This document shows positions 53,942 through 62,232 of a stretch of 64,000 nt of DNA, in pieces. The stretch covers positions 62,001 through 126,000 of the forward strand of contig NZ_JAFBFA010000004.1 in the NCBI RefSeq assembly GCF_016909015.1, given 5' to 3'. This DNA comes from Gracilibacillus alcaliphilus (GTDB taxonomy: Bacteria; Bacillota; Bacilli; Bacillales; Amphibacillaceae). The notes under the pieces were generated by a model, which saw only the letters and a list, made by a program, of their open reading frames with translations, made no database searches and was not told the origin of the DNA. How positions within the stretch are numbered: position 1 is the stretch's first letter; every line of letters starts with the position of its first letter. The position numbers were made by a program, and so were the translations under genes.

Positions 53942-54264
53942 CCATCATCAGCCTCCTTTACATCTCTACATTAAATGATAGCGAAACCATTTGTTTTTGG
54001 CTACCTATTTACATCGAAATAGTATTTTTTTTACATATGTCATTATGTTTATCCTTGCAAGTATATAATCAAATGGAAATTAATTTTATAGGGGATATTC
54101 AAAACTAGCTTGACATACACCCTTTTTCCATGAAAACTAATTTAGTTGGGGCACAATTATTAAGCGAGATAGATCATGTCTGCTTATCCGATAAATATAA
54201 AAAAGTTCTATACCCTCTTTTGATACGCTGCTCCAAAAAGGAAATAGAACTTTTTCTATATCAA
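53942..54264. terminator. gene-free gap with a bidirectional terminator
   Basis: 323 bp. At 54198-54258, AAAAAGTTCTAT pairs with ATAGAACTTTTT across a 37-nt loop and can end the cheW transcript. A TTGACA at about 54110 has no good -10. No gene is supported. Confidence 0.6.
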
Positions 54265-54735
54265 TTAATCTTCTGTCACTTGCTGGACTTCATCCATTTC
54301 TGATACACTCAACACATGGTCAAGGTCTAGCAGCAATATCATTCCGCGATTCTCTAACTTAGCGACGCCTTTTAAATATTGATAATCAACACCGTGAACC
54401 AGTTCAGGTGCCTCTTCGATCTCCCCAGGCTCCACGTCAATAACATCTGTTGCAGCATCAACAATAAAGCCAACTTGGAGATCATTCACATTAGCAATTA
54501 AAACCCTTGTCTGCTCCGTAGCCGACGTTTCAGGCAGTCCTAACCTCGTCCGCAGATCAATAATAGGTGTCACACTGCCGCGCAAATTAATAATCCCTTT
54601 AATAAAATCAGAAGTCTGCGGGATAGCTACTATTTCGTCTAACCGTTCAATTGATCTAATTTGTGCAATATTCACACCATATTCTTGATTATTCAAAGTA
54701 AAGATAATTGTTTTTGTTAAAGATTCCTGTACCAT
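54265..54735 (-). CDS. cheW: chemotaxis coupling protein CheW
   Basis: A 156-residue adaptor linking chemoreceptors to CheA. The CheW fold is evident: FTLNNQEYGVNIAQIRSIER, INLRGSVTPIIDLRTRLGLP and VGFIVDAATDVIDV, with the conserved NLRG. It follows cheX by 15 bp. Other che genes are not nearby, so this pair is separate from the main flagellar/chemotaxis cluster. Confidence 0.93.
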   Translation of the reverse strand: MVQESLTKTIIFTLNNQEYGVNIAQIRSIERLDEIVAIPQTSDFIKGIINLRGSVTPIIDLRTRLGLPETSATEQTRVLIANVNDLQVGFIVDAATDVIDVEPGEIEEAPELVHGVDYQYLKGVAKLENRGMILLLDLDHVLSVSEMDEVQQVTED

Positions 54736-54750
54736 TTTTGCACCAGCTTT

Positions 54751-55218
54751 CTAATCATTTAATAATATGGAGATTTTCATGTCACCGATATCCTGATAAT
54801 GAATAGTCACCTCTAACGCTCGCTTGAAACCGGATAACTTCGTATCCCCATTCAAAATCGTTGGGTGTGTAATGTCTGTTTCTATTCCCTGATTGGCTAA
54901 ATACGTAGACAGACCACCAGCCAGCATATTTCCCAGCTCGCCAGTAAAGGAGTCCAGCATTTCTTCTGGAAGTGGCATTCCATATAATAATACACCAATT
55001 TCACTAAATACAGAAGCATCTGCTTGAATGACCAGCTCTCCTTTAAAAATGCCGCTATAACCAACCAAAACACCGTACTGCACTGGAATACCTCCCGTAG
55101 TAATCTGCGGGGCTGTAAAGCGGTGATTTGCCGTGATAATATGCTTAATTGTTTGTATAGAACCATTATATAATTCCTTAATCATCTCATTACTGCTCTG
55201 TTCTGCTGAAGCTATCAT
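54751..55218 (-). CDS. cheX: CheX/CheC-type CheY-phosphate phosphatase
   Basis: A 155-residue protein of the CheC/CheX/FliY family; removes phosphate from CheY-P. The ExxN active-site motif is in FTGELGNMLAGGLSTYL near residue 94. The single motif and length favour CheX over CheC. GAGAGGGG precedes the ATG. It forms a two-gene unit with cheW; a sigma-D-like promoter is upstream. Confidence 0.87.
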   Translation of the reverse strand: MIASAEQSSNEMIKELYNGSIQTIKHIITANHRFTAPQITTGGIPVQYGVLVGYSGIFKGELVIQADASVFSEIGVLLYGMPLPEEMLDSFTGELGNMLAGGLSTYLANQGIETDITHPTILNGDTKLSGFKRALEVTIHYQDIGDMKISILLND

Positions 55219-55319
55219 ACAAAACCCCTCTCTAAACGATACTCAGGAAAATAAATGTATCCTCATCGCACCAATAGTAAATTAAACCTAGAAAAAACGA
55301 GATAAAACATACTATATAC

Positions 55320-55348
55320 CTATCGAAAAGAACCATCTATGTAATTTA
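55320..55348 (-). promoter_or_regulatory. possible sigma-D promoter for cheX-cheW
   Basis: On the minus strand, TAAA, 16 bp, then TTCGATAG, matching five of eight positions of the motility -10 (GCCGATAT). It lies about 100 bp before cheX. The rest of the 55219-55519 gap is A+T-rich and gene-free. Confidence 0.4.
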
Positions 55349-55456
55349 TCCTATTTAATTATAAGTTTATTTTACTATAAATTAAACCTTCCTTCAATGA
55401 AAGTTTTTGCAATAAATATTTTAGACTAAATGATATGTGTCACACTATTTTTCCCC

Positions 55457-55503
55457 ATTCAAAAAGGAGCTCGTTGGAATTTATCCAAAAGCTCCTCTCT
55501 TTA
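55457..55503 (-). terminator. terminator of the yclNOPQ operon
   Basis: On the minus strand, AGGAGCT pairs with AGCTCCT around a 19-nt loop, followed by TTTTTG. Confidence 0.7.
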
Positions 55504-55519
55504 TCAAGGGGATATTTCA

Positions 55520-56512
55520 TTATTGAACGGCTTCTTTAATATCATTAGCCATTTCAGCAACGGATACTAAGCCGCCGCCAGAAACATACCAGTAGTTTGC
55601 GTCCAAGTAGACAATTTTATCATTCTGTGCTGCATTTGTACCTTGCACTAAGTCATTGTTTAACGTTTCTTGTGCGCTAGCCTCACCACCAACAGTCACG
55701 TTACGGTCAATCACAAATAAATAATCAGGGTTTGTATCAGCAATGTACTCGAAACTAACATTCTGACCGTGTGTAGAAACTTCAATTTTCTCATCTGCTG
55801 ATTTCACTCCAAGTACATCATGAATGATTCCAAATCGTGAACCAGGTCCGTATGCACTAATATTACCATCGTTTGTTAGGATGATTAGACCTTTCTCATC
55901 TAAATCTGCTGTGGAAGCATTCACTTCATCAACAACATCCATAACTTCTGCTAATTTATCAGTTGCTTCTTGCTCTTTTTCAAAAATTTCACCTAATGTA
56001 ATAACATTGTTTTCAAAGGAATTAACAAAATCTTCTGAATCTACTCCCATATAGATAGTTGGGGCTAATTCTTTTAAGTCATCATATACTTCTGATTGAC
56101 GTCCTGAAATAATAATTAAATCTGGAGCTAACATAGCAATTGCTTCAAAGTCTGGCTCTTTTAAGCCACCAACATTCGTATATTCTTCTCCTTCAAATTT
56201 TTCTAAATGTGGAGGTAAGCTACCTTGAGGCACTCCAGCAATTTCAACACCTAATTCGTCTAATGTTTCTAAAGAACCATAATCAAACACAACTACTTTT
56301 TCAGGGTTTACAGGTACAGTAGTAGTATCTAATTCATGTTCTACCACAACTTCACTTGCTGCTTCACTATTATCAGCTGCTGCGCCGTTGTCACTACTTT
56401 CTTCTGTTGACTGATTGTCAGAACCTGTATTTTCATCCTCGTTACTTGCGCCACAGGCTGCGACAAATAAAACCATTGCTATAATTGATAAAAGTAATAG
56501 AAGTTTCTTCAC
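55520..56512 (-). CDS. yclQ: petrobactin-binding lipoprotein YclQ
   Basis: A 330-residue siderophore-binding lipoprotein (lipobox LFVAAC) of the FatB/YclQ group. After an acidic linker come KVVVFDYGSLETLDELGVEI, GLKEPDFEAIAMLAPDLIII and SAYGPGSRFGIIHDVLGV, close to B. subtilis YclQ, which binds petrobactin and its photoproduct. Last gene of yclNOPQ, 250 bp after yclP; that gap holds small hairpins but no clear promoter. Confidence 0.92.
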   Translation of the reverse strand: MKKLLLLLSIIAMVLFVAACGASNEDENTGSDNQSTEESSDNGAAADNSEAASEVVVEHELDTTTVPVNPEKVVVFDYGSLETLDELGVEIAGVPQGSLPPHLEKFEGEEYTNVGGLKEPDFEAIAMLAPDLIIISGRQSEVYDDLKELAPTIYMGVDSEDFVNSFENNVITLGEIFEKEQEATDKLAEVMDVVDEVNASTADLDEKGLIILTNDGNISAYGPGSRFGIIHDVLGVKSADEKIEVSTHGQNVSFEYIADTNPDYLFVIDRNVTVGGEASAQETLNNDLVQGTNAAQNDKIVYLDANYWYVSGGGLVSVAEMANDIKEAVQ

Positions 56513-56763
56513 TATTTACACCTCTTTAATTATTTTGTCAAACAAGGAAAAGTAAAGATGAATAACAGCCTATCTCAAACACTTATATATGGATTAAGCC
56601 GACAGTCTCCAGAACATATATCATACATGATCCGGTATCATGGTGCAGCTGCTATGTTTTGAAAGGAGCTTTCTACTTTTCTCTATTGCATATATATAAT
56701 AATCGATCATTTTTCTTTAATTGGCTGGGCCCTAACCGCTTAAAGATTACTATGATCTTATTA

Positions 56764-57522
56764 TTAATGAAAATATAAACAAATCTTACATTGATCAATA
56801 TCTTGGATTTGAATGTCCATATCATATACATCTCTTAGGACACTTTGATCTATCATGGCATCCTTTGGTCCTTGATGAATAATCTTACCGTTTTTTAAGG
56901 CAACAATATAATCAGAATAAACAGATGCAAAGTTAACATCATGAATGACAATCACTACTGTCTTACCTAAGTCATTAACTAACCTTTTTAATACCTTCAT
57001 AATTTGTACAGAGTGTTTCATATCTAAGTTGTTTAAAGGTTCGTCTAATAGGATATAATCTGTATCTTGGGCGATAACCATGGCAATAAAGGCTCGTTGT
57101 TTCTGACCGCCACTTAGTTCATCTAAAAACTTGTCTTGCATATCGGTCAATTCCATATATTCAATGGCGTCATTAATAAAACGGTGATCTTCTTTTTTTA
57201 GCCTGCCTTGAGAATAAGGAAAACGCCCAAAGCTAACAAGTTCCTTCACAGTTAAGCGCACATTAAGATGATTAGATTGCTTTAAAATCGCAATTTTTTT
57301 GGCTAATGTACTGTTTTTTACGGTAGATATTTCTTCATCATCAATGATAATTTCACCTGAATCTTTTGTAATCAAGCGACTTACAATCGATAACAGTGTA
57401 CTCTTACCTGCACCATTAGGTCCAATAAATGATGTGATCTGCCCTTTAGGGATGGAAACAGAGACTTGGTCTACCACCGCTGTGTTTCCATATTTCTTAG
57501 TAATCTCCTGAACTTCTACCAT
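56764..57522 (-). CDS. yclP: petrobactin ABC transporter ATPase YclP
   Basis: A 252-residue FepC-type ATPase. Walker A is FIGPNGAGKSTLLSI, the signature LDELSGGQKQRAFIAMV, and Walker B DYILLDEPLNNLD. It overlaps yclO by 7 bp, so translation is coupled. Energises ferric-siderophore import with YclN and YclO. Confidence 0.93.
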   Translation of the reverse strand: MVEVQEITKKYGNTAVVDQVSVSIPKGQITSFIGPNGAGKSTLLSIVSRLITKDSGEIIIDDEEISTVKNSTLAKKIAILKQSNHLNVRLTVKELVSFGRFPYSQGRLKKEDHRFINDAIEYMELTDMQDKFLDELSGGQKQRAFIAMVIAQDTDYILLDEPLNNLDMKHSVQIMKVLKRLVNDLGKTVVIVIHDVNFASVYSDYIVALKNGKIIHQGPKDAMIDQSVLRDVYDMDIQIQDIDQCKICLYFH

Positions 57523-58469
57523 TTTTTACTCTCCTTTAGAATAAGATATAAGAAATATATTCCACCAATAAAGTTAATAATGACACTTAGTGTTGTTTCA
57601 AAAGAAAAAATTCGATCAACGATTAATTGGCCACCTACTAAGGCGATTATACTAATGAAAACGGAAGCAATCAGCAGGTAACTATGCTTATACGTTCTCA
57701 TAAATTCATAGGTTACGTTAGCAACTAATAAGCCTAGAAATAAGATTGGTCCTACTAATGCAGTTGCTACTGAAATCCAGATAGCAATCACAATCATTAA
57801 TCGTTTGACCACTTGATCATAGTCAATTCCTAAGTTAATCGCTTGTTCTTTGCCAAGTGACATAACATCTAAAAACTTTATGTACTTCCAAAAATAAATG
57901 ATCGTTAAAATAAGGATGCCAATCGATAACCATAAAATATTAGTATTGACATTATTAAAACTAGCAAACATACGGTTTTGAACCATCATAAATTCATTTG
58001 GATCAATTAACACCTGCATAAATGACGTTAAACTGCTAAAAAAAGTTCCAAATACGATCCCTACCAACAAAAGAAAATAGATATTCTTTTGTTTCTTAAA
58101 TAAAAACTGATAAAGCAAGAAGGCGAATACTATCATAGCCCCTACAGACAAACCAAAGTTCAAGTTATGGTTGACAGCTGCTACACTGGTTGAACCAAAT
58201 ACAAAAATAATAAAAGTTTGAACTAATACATAAAGAGAATCCAAACCAATTATGCTTGGTGTTAGAATTCGGTTATTCGTAATCGTTTGGAACACAATGG
58301 TTGCGATCGCAATAACCGCACCTGTTATCACAATGGCTAAAATCCTGCTTGCCCTTCTAGGTAAGATATATTCCCAATTTCCTGGCACACCTACAAATAA
58401 ATAAACGGCAATTAATACTAGACTGATAACTAATAGTATGGTTAATTTTATTTTCAAACTAAGACGCAT
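57516..58469 (-). CDS. yclO: petrobactin ABC transporter permease YclO
   Basis: A 317-residue FecCD-family permease with eight to ten membrane segments. Family motifs include PRRASRILAIVITGAVIAIA and AIWISVATALVGPILFLGLL. It overlaps yclN by 11 bp and yclP by 7 bp. Forms the inner-membrane channel as a heterodimer with YclN. Confidence 0.93.
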   Translation of the reverse strand: MRLSLKIKLTILLVISLVLIAVYLFVGVPGNWEYILPRRASRILAIVITGAVIAIATIVFQTITNNRILTPSIIGLDSLYVLVQTFIIFVFGSTSVAAVNHNLNFGLSVGAMIVFAFLLYQFLFKKQKNIYFLLLVGIVFGTFFSSLTSFMQVLIDPNEFMMVQNRMFASFNNVNTNILWLSIGILILTIIYFWKYIKFLDVMSLGKEQAINLGIDYDQVVKRLMIVIAIWISVATALVGPILFLGLLVANVTYEFMRTYKHSYLLIASVFISIIALVGGQLIVDRIFSFETTLSVIINFIGGIYFLYLILKESKKW

Positions 58470-59412
58470 AAGCAGATCTCCTCATCAATAAGTACAGGAA
58501 GATCCCACTACCAATAACACCTACTGTCACTCCGATGGCGATTTCGTATGGATAAATTACAATTCTTCCTAACACATCACAAACTAACACAAATATTGCT
58601 CCTAGTACTGCGGTATGAGGTAAACTATTTTTTAAGTGATCACCTCGGTAAATCGAAACGATATTCGGAATAATCAACCCTAAGAATGGAATCATACCTA
58701 CAGTAAGAATCACGACTGAGGTAATAATGGCTACAATTACAAGCCCGATATTGACCACCAACTTATGGTTCATGCCCAGGTTTTTGGAGAAGTCCTCCCC
58801 CATCCCAGCAATAGTAAAACGATTCGCATAAATATATGCAAAGACAATGAGCGGAATGCCTATAAACAAGATTTCATAACGCCCTTGCAAGATTAAGGCA
58901 AAGTTGCCTTGCAGCCAGGAAGACATATTCTGGATAAGATCATTCTTATAAGCAAAAAAGGTAGTAATCGAACTAATGATATTCCCGAACATGAGACCTA
59001 CTAAAGGAATAAAGATTGGGTCTTTGAATTTTACCTTTTCAAGAATCTTCATAAAAATAAAGGTACCCAATAATGCAAATACAAAGGCTACCAACATTTT
59101 CTGAATGGGACCTGCTGCTGGAAAGATCATTAATGCAATAAGAATACCAAATCTAGCGGAATCCATTGTCCCAGCAGTTGTTGGCGAAACAAACTTGTTT
59201 CTGCTAAGCTGCTGCATAATCAGACCACAGATACTCATACTCATACCTGCAATAATAATACTGAGCAGCCGTGGAATTCTGCTTGTAACTAAAATCTCTT
59301 TCTGTTCTTCTGTTAGATTAAAAATATCCTGAGGGTTTAAATCAATTACTCCAATAAATATGGATATAATAGATAGGATAATAAGTAATGGAATTAAATA
59401 ACGCAGCTTCAT
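58459..59412 (-). CDS. yclN: petrobactin ABC transporter permease YclN
   Basis: A 317-residue FecCD-family permease. SRIPRLLSIIIAGMSMSICG near the N-terminus and VGMIPFLGLIIPNIVSIYRG mark the family. First gene of the operon, directly behind a Fur box and promoter. Order and overlaps match B. subtilis yclNOPQ. Confidence 0.93.
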   Translation of the reverse strand: MKLRYLIPLLIILSIISIFIGVIDLNPQDIFNLTEEQKEILVTSRIPRLLSIIIAGMSMSICGLIMQQLSRNKFVSPTTAGTMDSARFGILIALMIFPAAGPIQKMLVAFVFALLGTFIFMKILEKVKFKDPIFIPLVGLMFGNIISSITTFFAYKNDLIQNMSSWLQGNFALILQGRYEILFIGIPLIVFAYIYANRFTIAGMGEDFSKNLGMNHKLVVNIGLVIVAIITSVVILTVGMIPFLGLIIPNIVSIYRGDHLKNSLPHTAVLGAIFVLVCDVLGRIVIYPYEIAIGVTVGVIGSGIFLYLLMRRSAYAS

Positions 59413-59441
59413 GCAAGTACCTTTACCTCTCTTAAACTTTC

Positions 59442-59460
59442 AATAATGAAAATCATTATC
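59442..59460 (-). promoter_or_regulatory. Fur box of yclNOPQ
   Basis: On the minus strand, GATAATGATTTTCATTATT matches the 19-bp Fur consensus at all but two or three positions. It lies 30 bp before the yclN start, just downstream of the promoter. Confidence 0.85.
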
Positions 59461-59475
59461 AATTAACCTGATACA

Positions 59476-59503
59476 ATTTTATCATATTCTATTATAGAGT
59501 CAA
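59476..59503 (-). promoter_or_regulatory. sigma-A promoter of yclNOPQ
   Basis: On the minus strand, TTGACT, 16 bp, TAAAAT, ending 15 bp before the Fur box. Repression under iron would block initiation or early elongation. Confidence 0.65.
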
Positions 59504-59693
59504 TGTTTTTTACCTATATTCACTGATAAAATCGCTTATTTGTGTAGGTTTTCCAAAGTAATCGCTTACAAAAGTCTCTTTCTTCTTTTCTTTCACTTTT
59601 AGGATCGTGTGTCAAACGAAGATGCGTTATAATATAGAAAGATTTCATTCATTAGAACTATTTCCCCATCATGAAAGTCCGAGGTGAACTACT

Positions 59694-61436
59694 TTGTCAG
59701 ATATACTGTTACAGTTCGATTTTGAGCAGCAGCCTTATCAATTTAAAGATCCTATCAAGATCTGGCATACTTATCAAATAAACAATGTGGAAGCAATTTT
59801 CGATGATATAGAGACCTATCTATCCAGTGGCTACTATATTGCTGGCTGTCTATCTTATGAGGCTGCCCCTGCCTTTGATGTCAATTATATCGTTTCAGAT
59901 CAAAGCAGACTCCCACTCTTATGGTTCGCAGCATTTGAAAAACCTGAAACGTTGAGCATACCTTATCAACAAGGAAATTATTCATTATCCGATTGGGAGT
60001 GTGCGACAGATTTTGATACCTATCAGTCAGGTATCAAGAGAATAAAAGATGCCATCGCTGCTGGCGACACGTATCAAGTCAATTATACTACCAGGCTTCA
60101 AGCGAATTTCCAAGGGGAGAGTTACAGCTTTTATCAACAATTAAGGACAAACCAAGCGGCTTCTTATTGCGCTTATTTAAACCTTAATCAGTTTCAAATA
60201 TTATCTGCTTCTCCCGAATTATTTTTCCGTATGGAGGATGGAGAAATTACAACCAAACCAATGAAAGGCACGATCAGAAGAGGGAAAACATGGAAGGAGG
60301 ACAAGCAATTAAAGCAGCAGCTCTTTCATTCAGAGAAAGATCGTGCTGAAAATGTAATGATTGTTGATCTATTACGTAATGATCTTGGCCAAATTGCTGA
60401 GATAGGAAGTGTGAAGGTAACTAACCTATTTGATATCGAAACCTATCCGACAGTCCATCAAATGACTTCTACCATTAAGGCAAAACTTACGACAAGCAAA
60501 CTTTTCGACGTGTTTAAGGCATTATTCCCTTGTGGCTCTATTACAGGTGCCCCCAAAATAGAAACCATGAAACAGATCGCTGCCTTGGAAACAGAGCCAA
60601 GAGAGGTTTATTGTGGAGCTATAGGATACATTACCCCAGAGCGTAAGGCGGTCTTTAATGTACCGATCCGTACAGTAATTATAGAAGATAAGCGGGCTAC
60701 TTACGGAACTGGCGGTGGGATTACCTGGGATTCCACAAGCGCTTCAGAATACGATGAGCTGCAGCAAAAGGCACAAATCCTGCAAGCAAGCCATGCCGCT
60801 TATCCACTACTCGAAACGATGAAATTAGAAAATGGACACTATCCATTAAAAGATTACCACCAAGACCGTTTGGAACAATCTGTTTCTTATTTTGCTTATC
60901 CTTGGAATCCCTCACTATTGAAACAAAAACTGCAGCAGACAGCGATTGAATATCCGTCTGGCTTATTCAGAGTGAGACTGCTGTATGATCCAAATGGGGA
61001 AATCGATATCACCTGTAAAAAAATGGAGAAGAGAACAGGGGAGCAAACCGCTATCCTTGCACCTTTTCCTGTAGATCACGAAAATCGCTATCTCTATCAT
61101 AAAACGACCAACAGGGACCTATACAAGGAAATCGACCTTGTTAAACCCGCAGAAGTTTTCACTTCACTATTATGGAATCAGGAAGGTAATGCGACAGAAT
61201 TCACAATTGGCAACCTGGTAGTGGAAAAGGATGGGCAATACTTTACACCGCCAGTATCTGACGGCTTATTACCTGGCACTTTTCGTGAGAAATTAGTTAG
61301 AGAAGGTATTATTACGGAGGCTAATATCCACTTATCCAGCCTTACTTATGTTGATCAGCTTTGGTTTATCAATAGTTTAAGAGGCTGGGTAAAGATAAAA
61401 TTAATCGATTACCAAACAAATCAGTCGCCATGCTAA
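59694..61436 (+). CDS. pabB: fused aminodeoxychorismate synthase component I and lyase-like domain (PabB-PabC)
   Basis: A 580-residue fusion for p-aminobenzoate (folate) synthesis. Residues about 1-365 are the chorismate-binding PabB domain: AIAAGDTYQVNYTTRL, ILSASPELFFR, TKPMKGTIRRG, PCGSITGAPKIETM and TYGTGGGITWDS. Residues about 375-575 are a PabC-like aminotransferase class IV domain with PLP Lys in YHKTTNRDLY and LPGTFREKLVREG. The start is TTG with GAGGTGAA upstream. The glutaminase pabA is not adjacent. The two domains would make and cleave aminodeoxychorismate in one protein. Confidence 0.9.
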   Translation: MSDILLQFDFEQQPYQFKDPIKIWHTYQINNVEAIFDDIETYLSSGYYIAGCLSYEAAPAFDVNYIVSDQSRLPLLWFAAFEKPETLSIPYQQGNYSLSDWECATDFDTYQSGIKRIKDAIAAGDTYQVNYTTRLQANFQGESYSFYQQLRTNQAASYCAYLNLNQFQILSASPELFFRMEDGEITTKPMKGTIRRGKTWKEDKQLKQQLFHSEKDRAENVMIVDLLRNDLGQIAEIGSVKVTNLFDIETYPTVHQMTSTIKAKLTTSKLFDVFKALFPCGSITGAPKIETMKQIAALETEPREVYCGAIGYITPERKAVFNVPIRTVIIEDKRATYGTGGGITWDSTSASEYDELQQKAQILQASHAAYPLLETMKLENGHYPLKDYHQDRLEQSVSYFAYPWNPSLLKQKLQQTAIEYPSGLFRVRLLYDPNGEIDITCKKMEKRTGEQTAILAPFPVDHENRYLYHKTTNRDLYKEIDLVKPAEVFTSLLWNQEGNATEFTIGNLVVEKDGQYFTPPVSDGLLPGTFREKLVREGIITEANIHLSSLTYVDQLWFINSLRGWVKIKLIDYQTNQSPC

Positions 61437-61486
61437 GGACTATTTTGTTACTATGTGATTAGGAAAGATAACGAGGAGGATAAACA

Positions 61487-61915
61487 ATGAATGCATATGA
61501 AGAATATATGAGAGAAGTTACACGGTCGATGCGAGCTGAATTAACTAACGCTGGGTTCCAAGAGCTAGAAACATCTGAGGCCGTTGATCAATTTATTAGT
61601 GAAGCAAAAGGAACTGCTTTAGTGGTAGTTAATTCTGTATGCGGCTGTGCCGCAGGTCTTGCTCGTCCTGCTGCCGTTCAATCACTGGAACATGGTAAAA
61701 AGCCTGACCAGCTAGTTACTGTCTTTGCTGGGCAGGATCGCGAGGCTACTAATAAAATGAGAGAATATTTTGTAGATGTGGAGCCATCTTCGCCTTCTAT
61801 GGCTATTTTAGAAAATGGAGCATTAAAACATTTTATTCCGAGAGAGCAGATTGAAGGTTATGAATTAGAAGATATTATTAGTCAGCTCACAACTGCCTAT
61901 GATCAATATTGTTAA
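61487..61915 (+). CDS. brxA: bacilliredoxin BrxA
   Basis: A 142-residue thiol-disulfide protein that removes bacillithiol from mixed disulfides. The CGC motif is in VVNSVCGCAAGLARPAA, and FAGQDREATNKMREYF and PSSPSMAIL are family blocks. It is closer to B. subtilis YphP (BrxA) than YqiW (BrxB). GAGGAGG precedes the ATG. It begins 50 bp after pabBC and ends in its own terminator. Confidence 0.93.
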   Translation: MNAYEEYMREVTRSMRAELTNAGFQELETSEAVDQFISEAKGTALVVVNSVCGCAAGLARPAAVQSLEHGKKPDQLVTVFAGQDREATNKMREYFVDVEPSSPSMAILENGALKHFIPREQIEGYELEDIISQLTTAYDQYC

Positions 61916-61923
61916 CGACAAGA

Positions 61924-61968
61924 GGCTGTTGCACCATTAGGTAACTGATGGTGCAACAGCTTTTTTCT
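61924..61968 (+). terminator. terminator of brxA
   Basis: GGCTGTTGCACCAT pairs with ATGGTGCAACAGC around TAGGTAACTG, followed by TTTTTT. Confidence 0.8.
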
Positions 61969-62179
61969 GCTTTGATATTAACACAAGCAGATCGACTGAA
62001 CATAGAAGAAATAAATGATAGGTATCAAGTGCAAGGCAATCGCTACGGTATGATTCTACAACATTTAGGAGTCTTAACCTGTCCATCCCCCTTCGCTATT
62101 CATCAAGGAATGATAGTAAGGTATAGGTGTTTGTTTATGTATGTGAAAGTTGCGTTTAATTCAAACAGAATCATCTAGC
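61969..62179. repeat. gene-free stretch with a repeat related to the 45.6-46.4 kb element
   Basis: AATGATAGTAAGGTATAGGT and onward to GTGAAAGTTGCGTTTA (62110-62158) matches 46323-46372 (AATGATAACAAGGTGTATGT ... GGGAAAGTTGAGTTAC) at roughly three quarters of positions. TTCATCAAGGAATGATA also recurs at about 45942. It is a piece of the same dispersed family. Confidence 0.55.
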
Positions 62180-62181
62180 AC

Positions 62182-62225
62182 AAAAAAAGAACAAGTGATA
62201 TTTGTATAAATCACTTGTTCTTCTT
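62182..62225. terminator. terminator of the CwlO-type gene
   Basis: AAGAACAAGTGAT pairs with ATCACTTGTTCTT around a 10-nt loop, flanked by an A tract on the left that becomes T on the minus strand. Confidence 0.8.
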
Positions 62226-62232
62226 CATTTCT

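Noticed and set aside
54130..54303. 57-codon plus-strand frame beginning MKTNLVGAQLLSEIDHVCLS
   Set aside because: No ribosome site, runs through the cheW terminator and into the end of cheW on the opposite strand.
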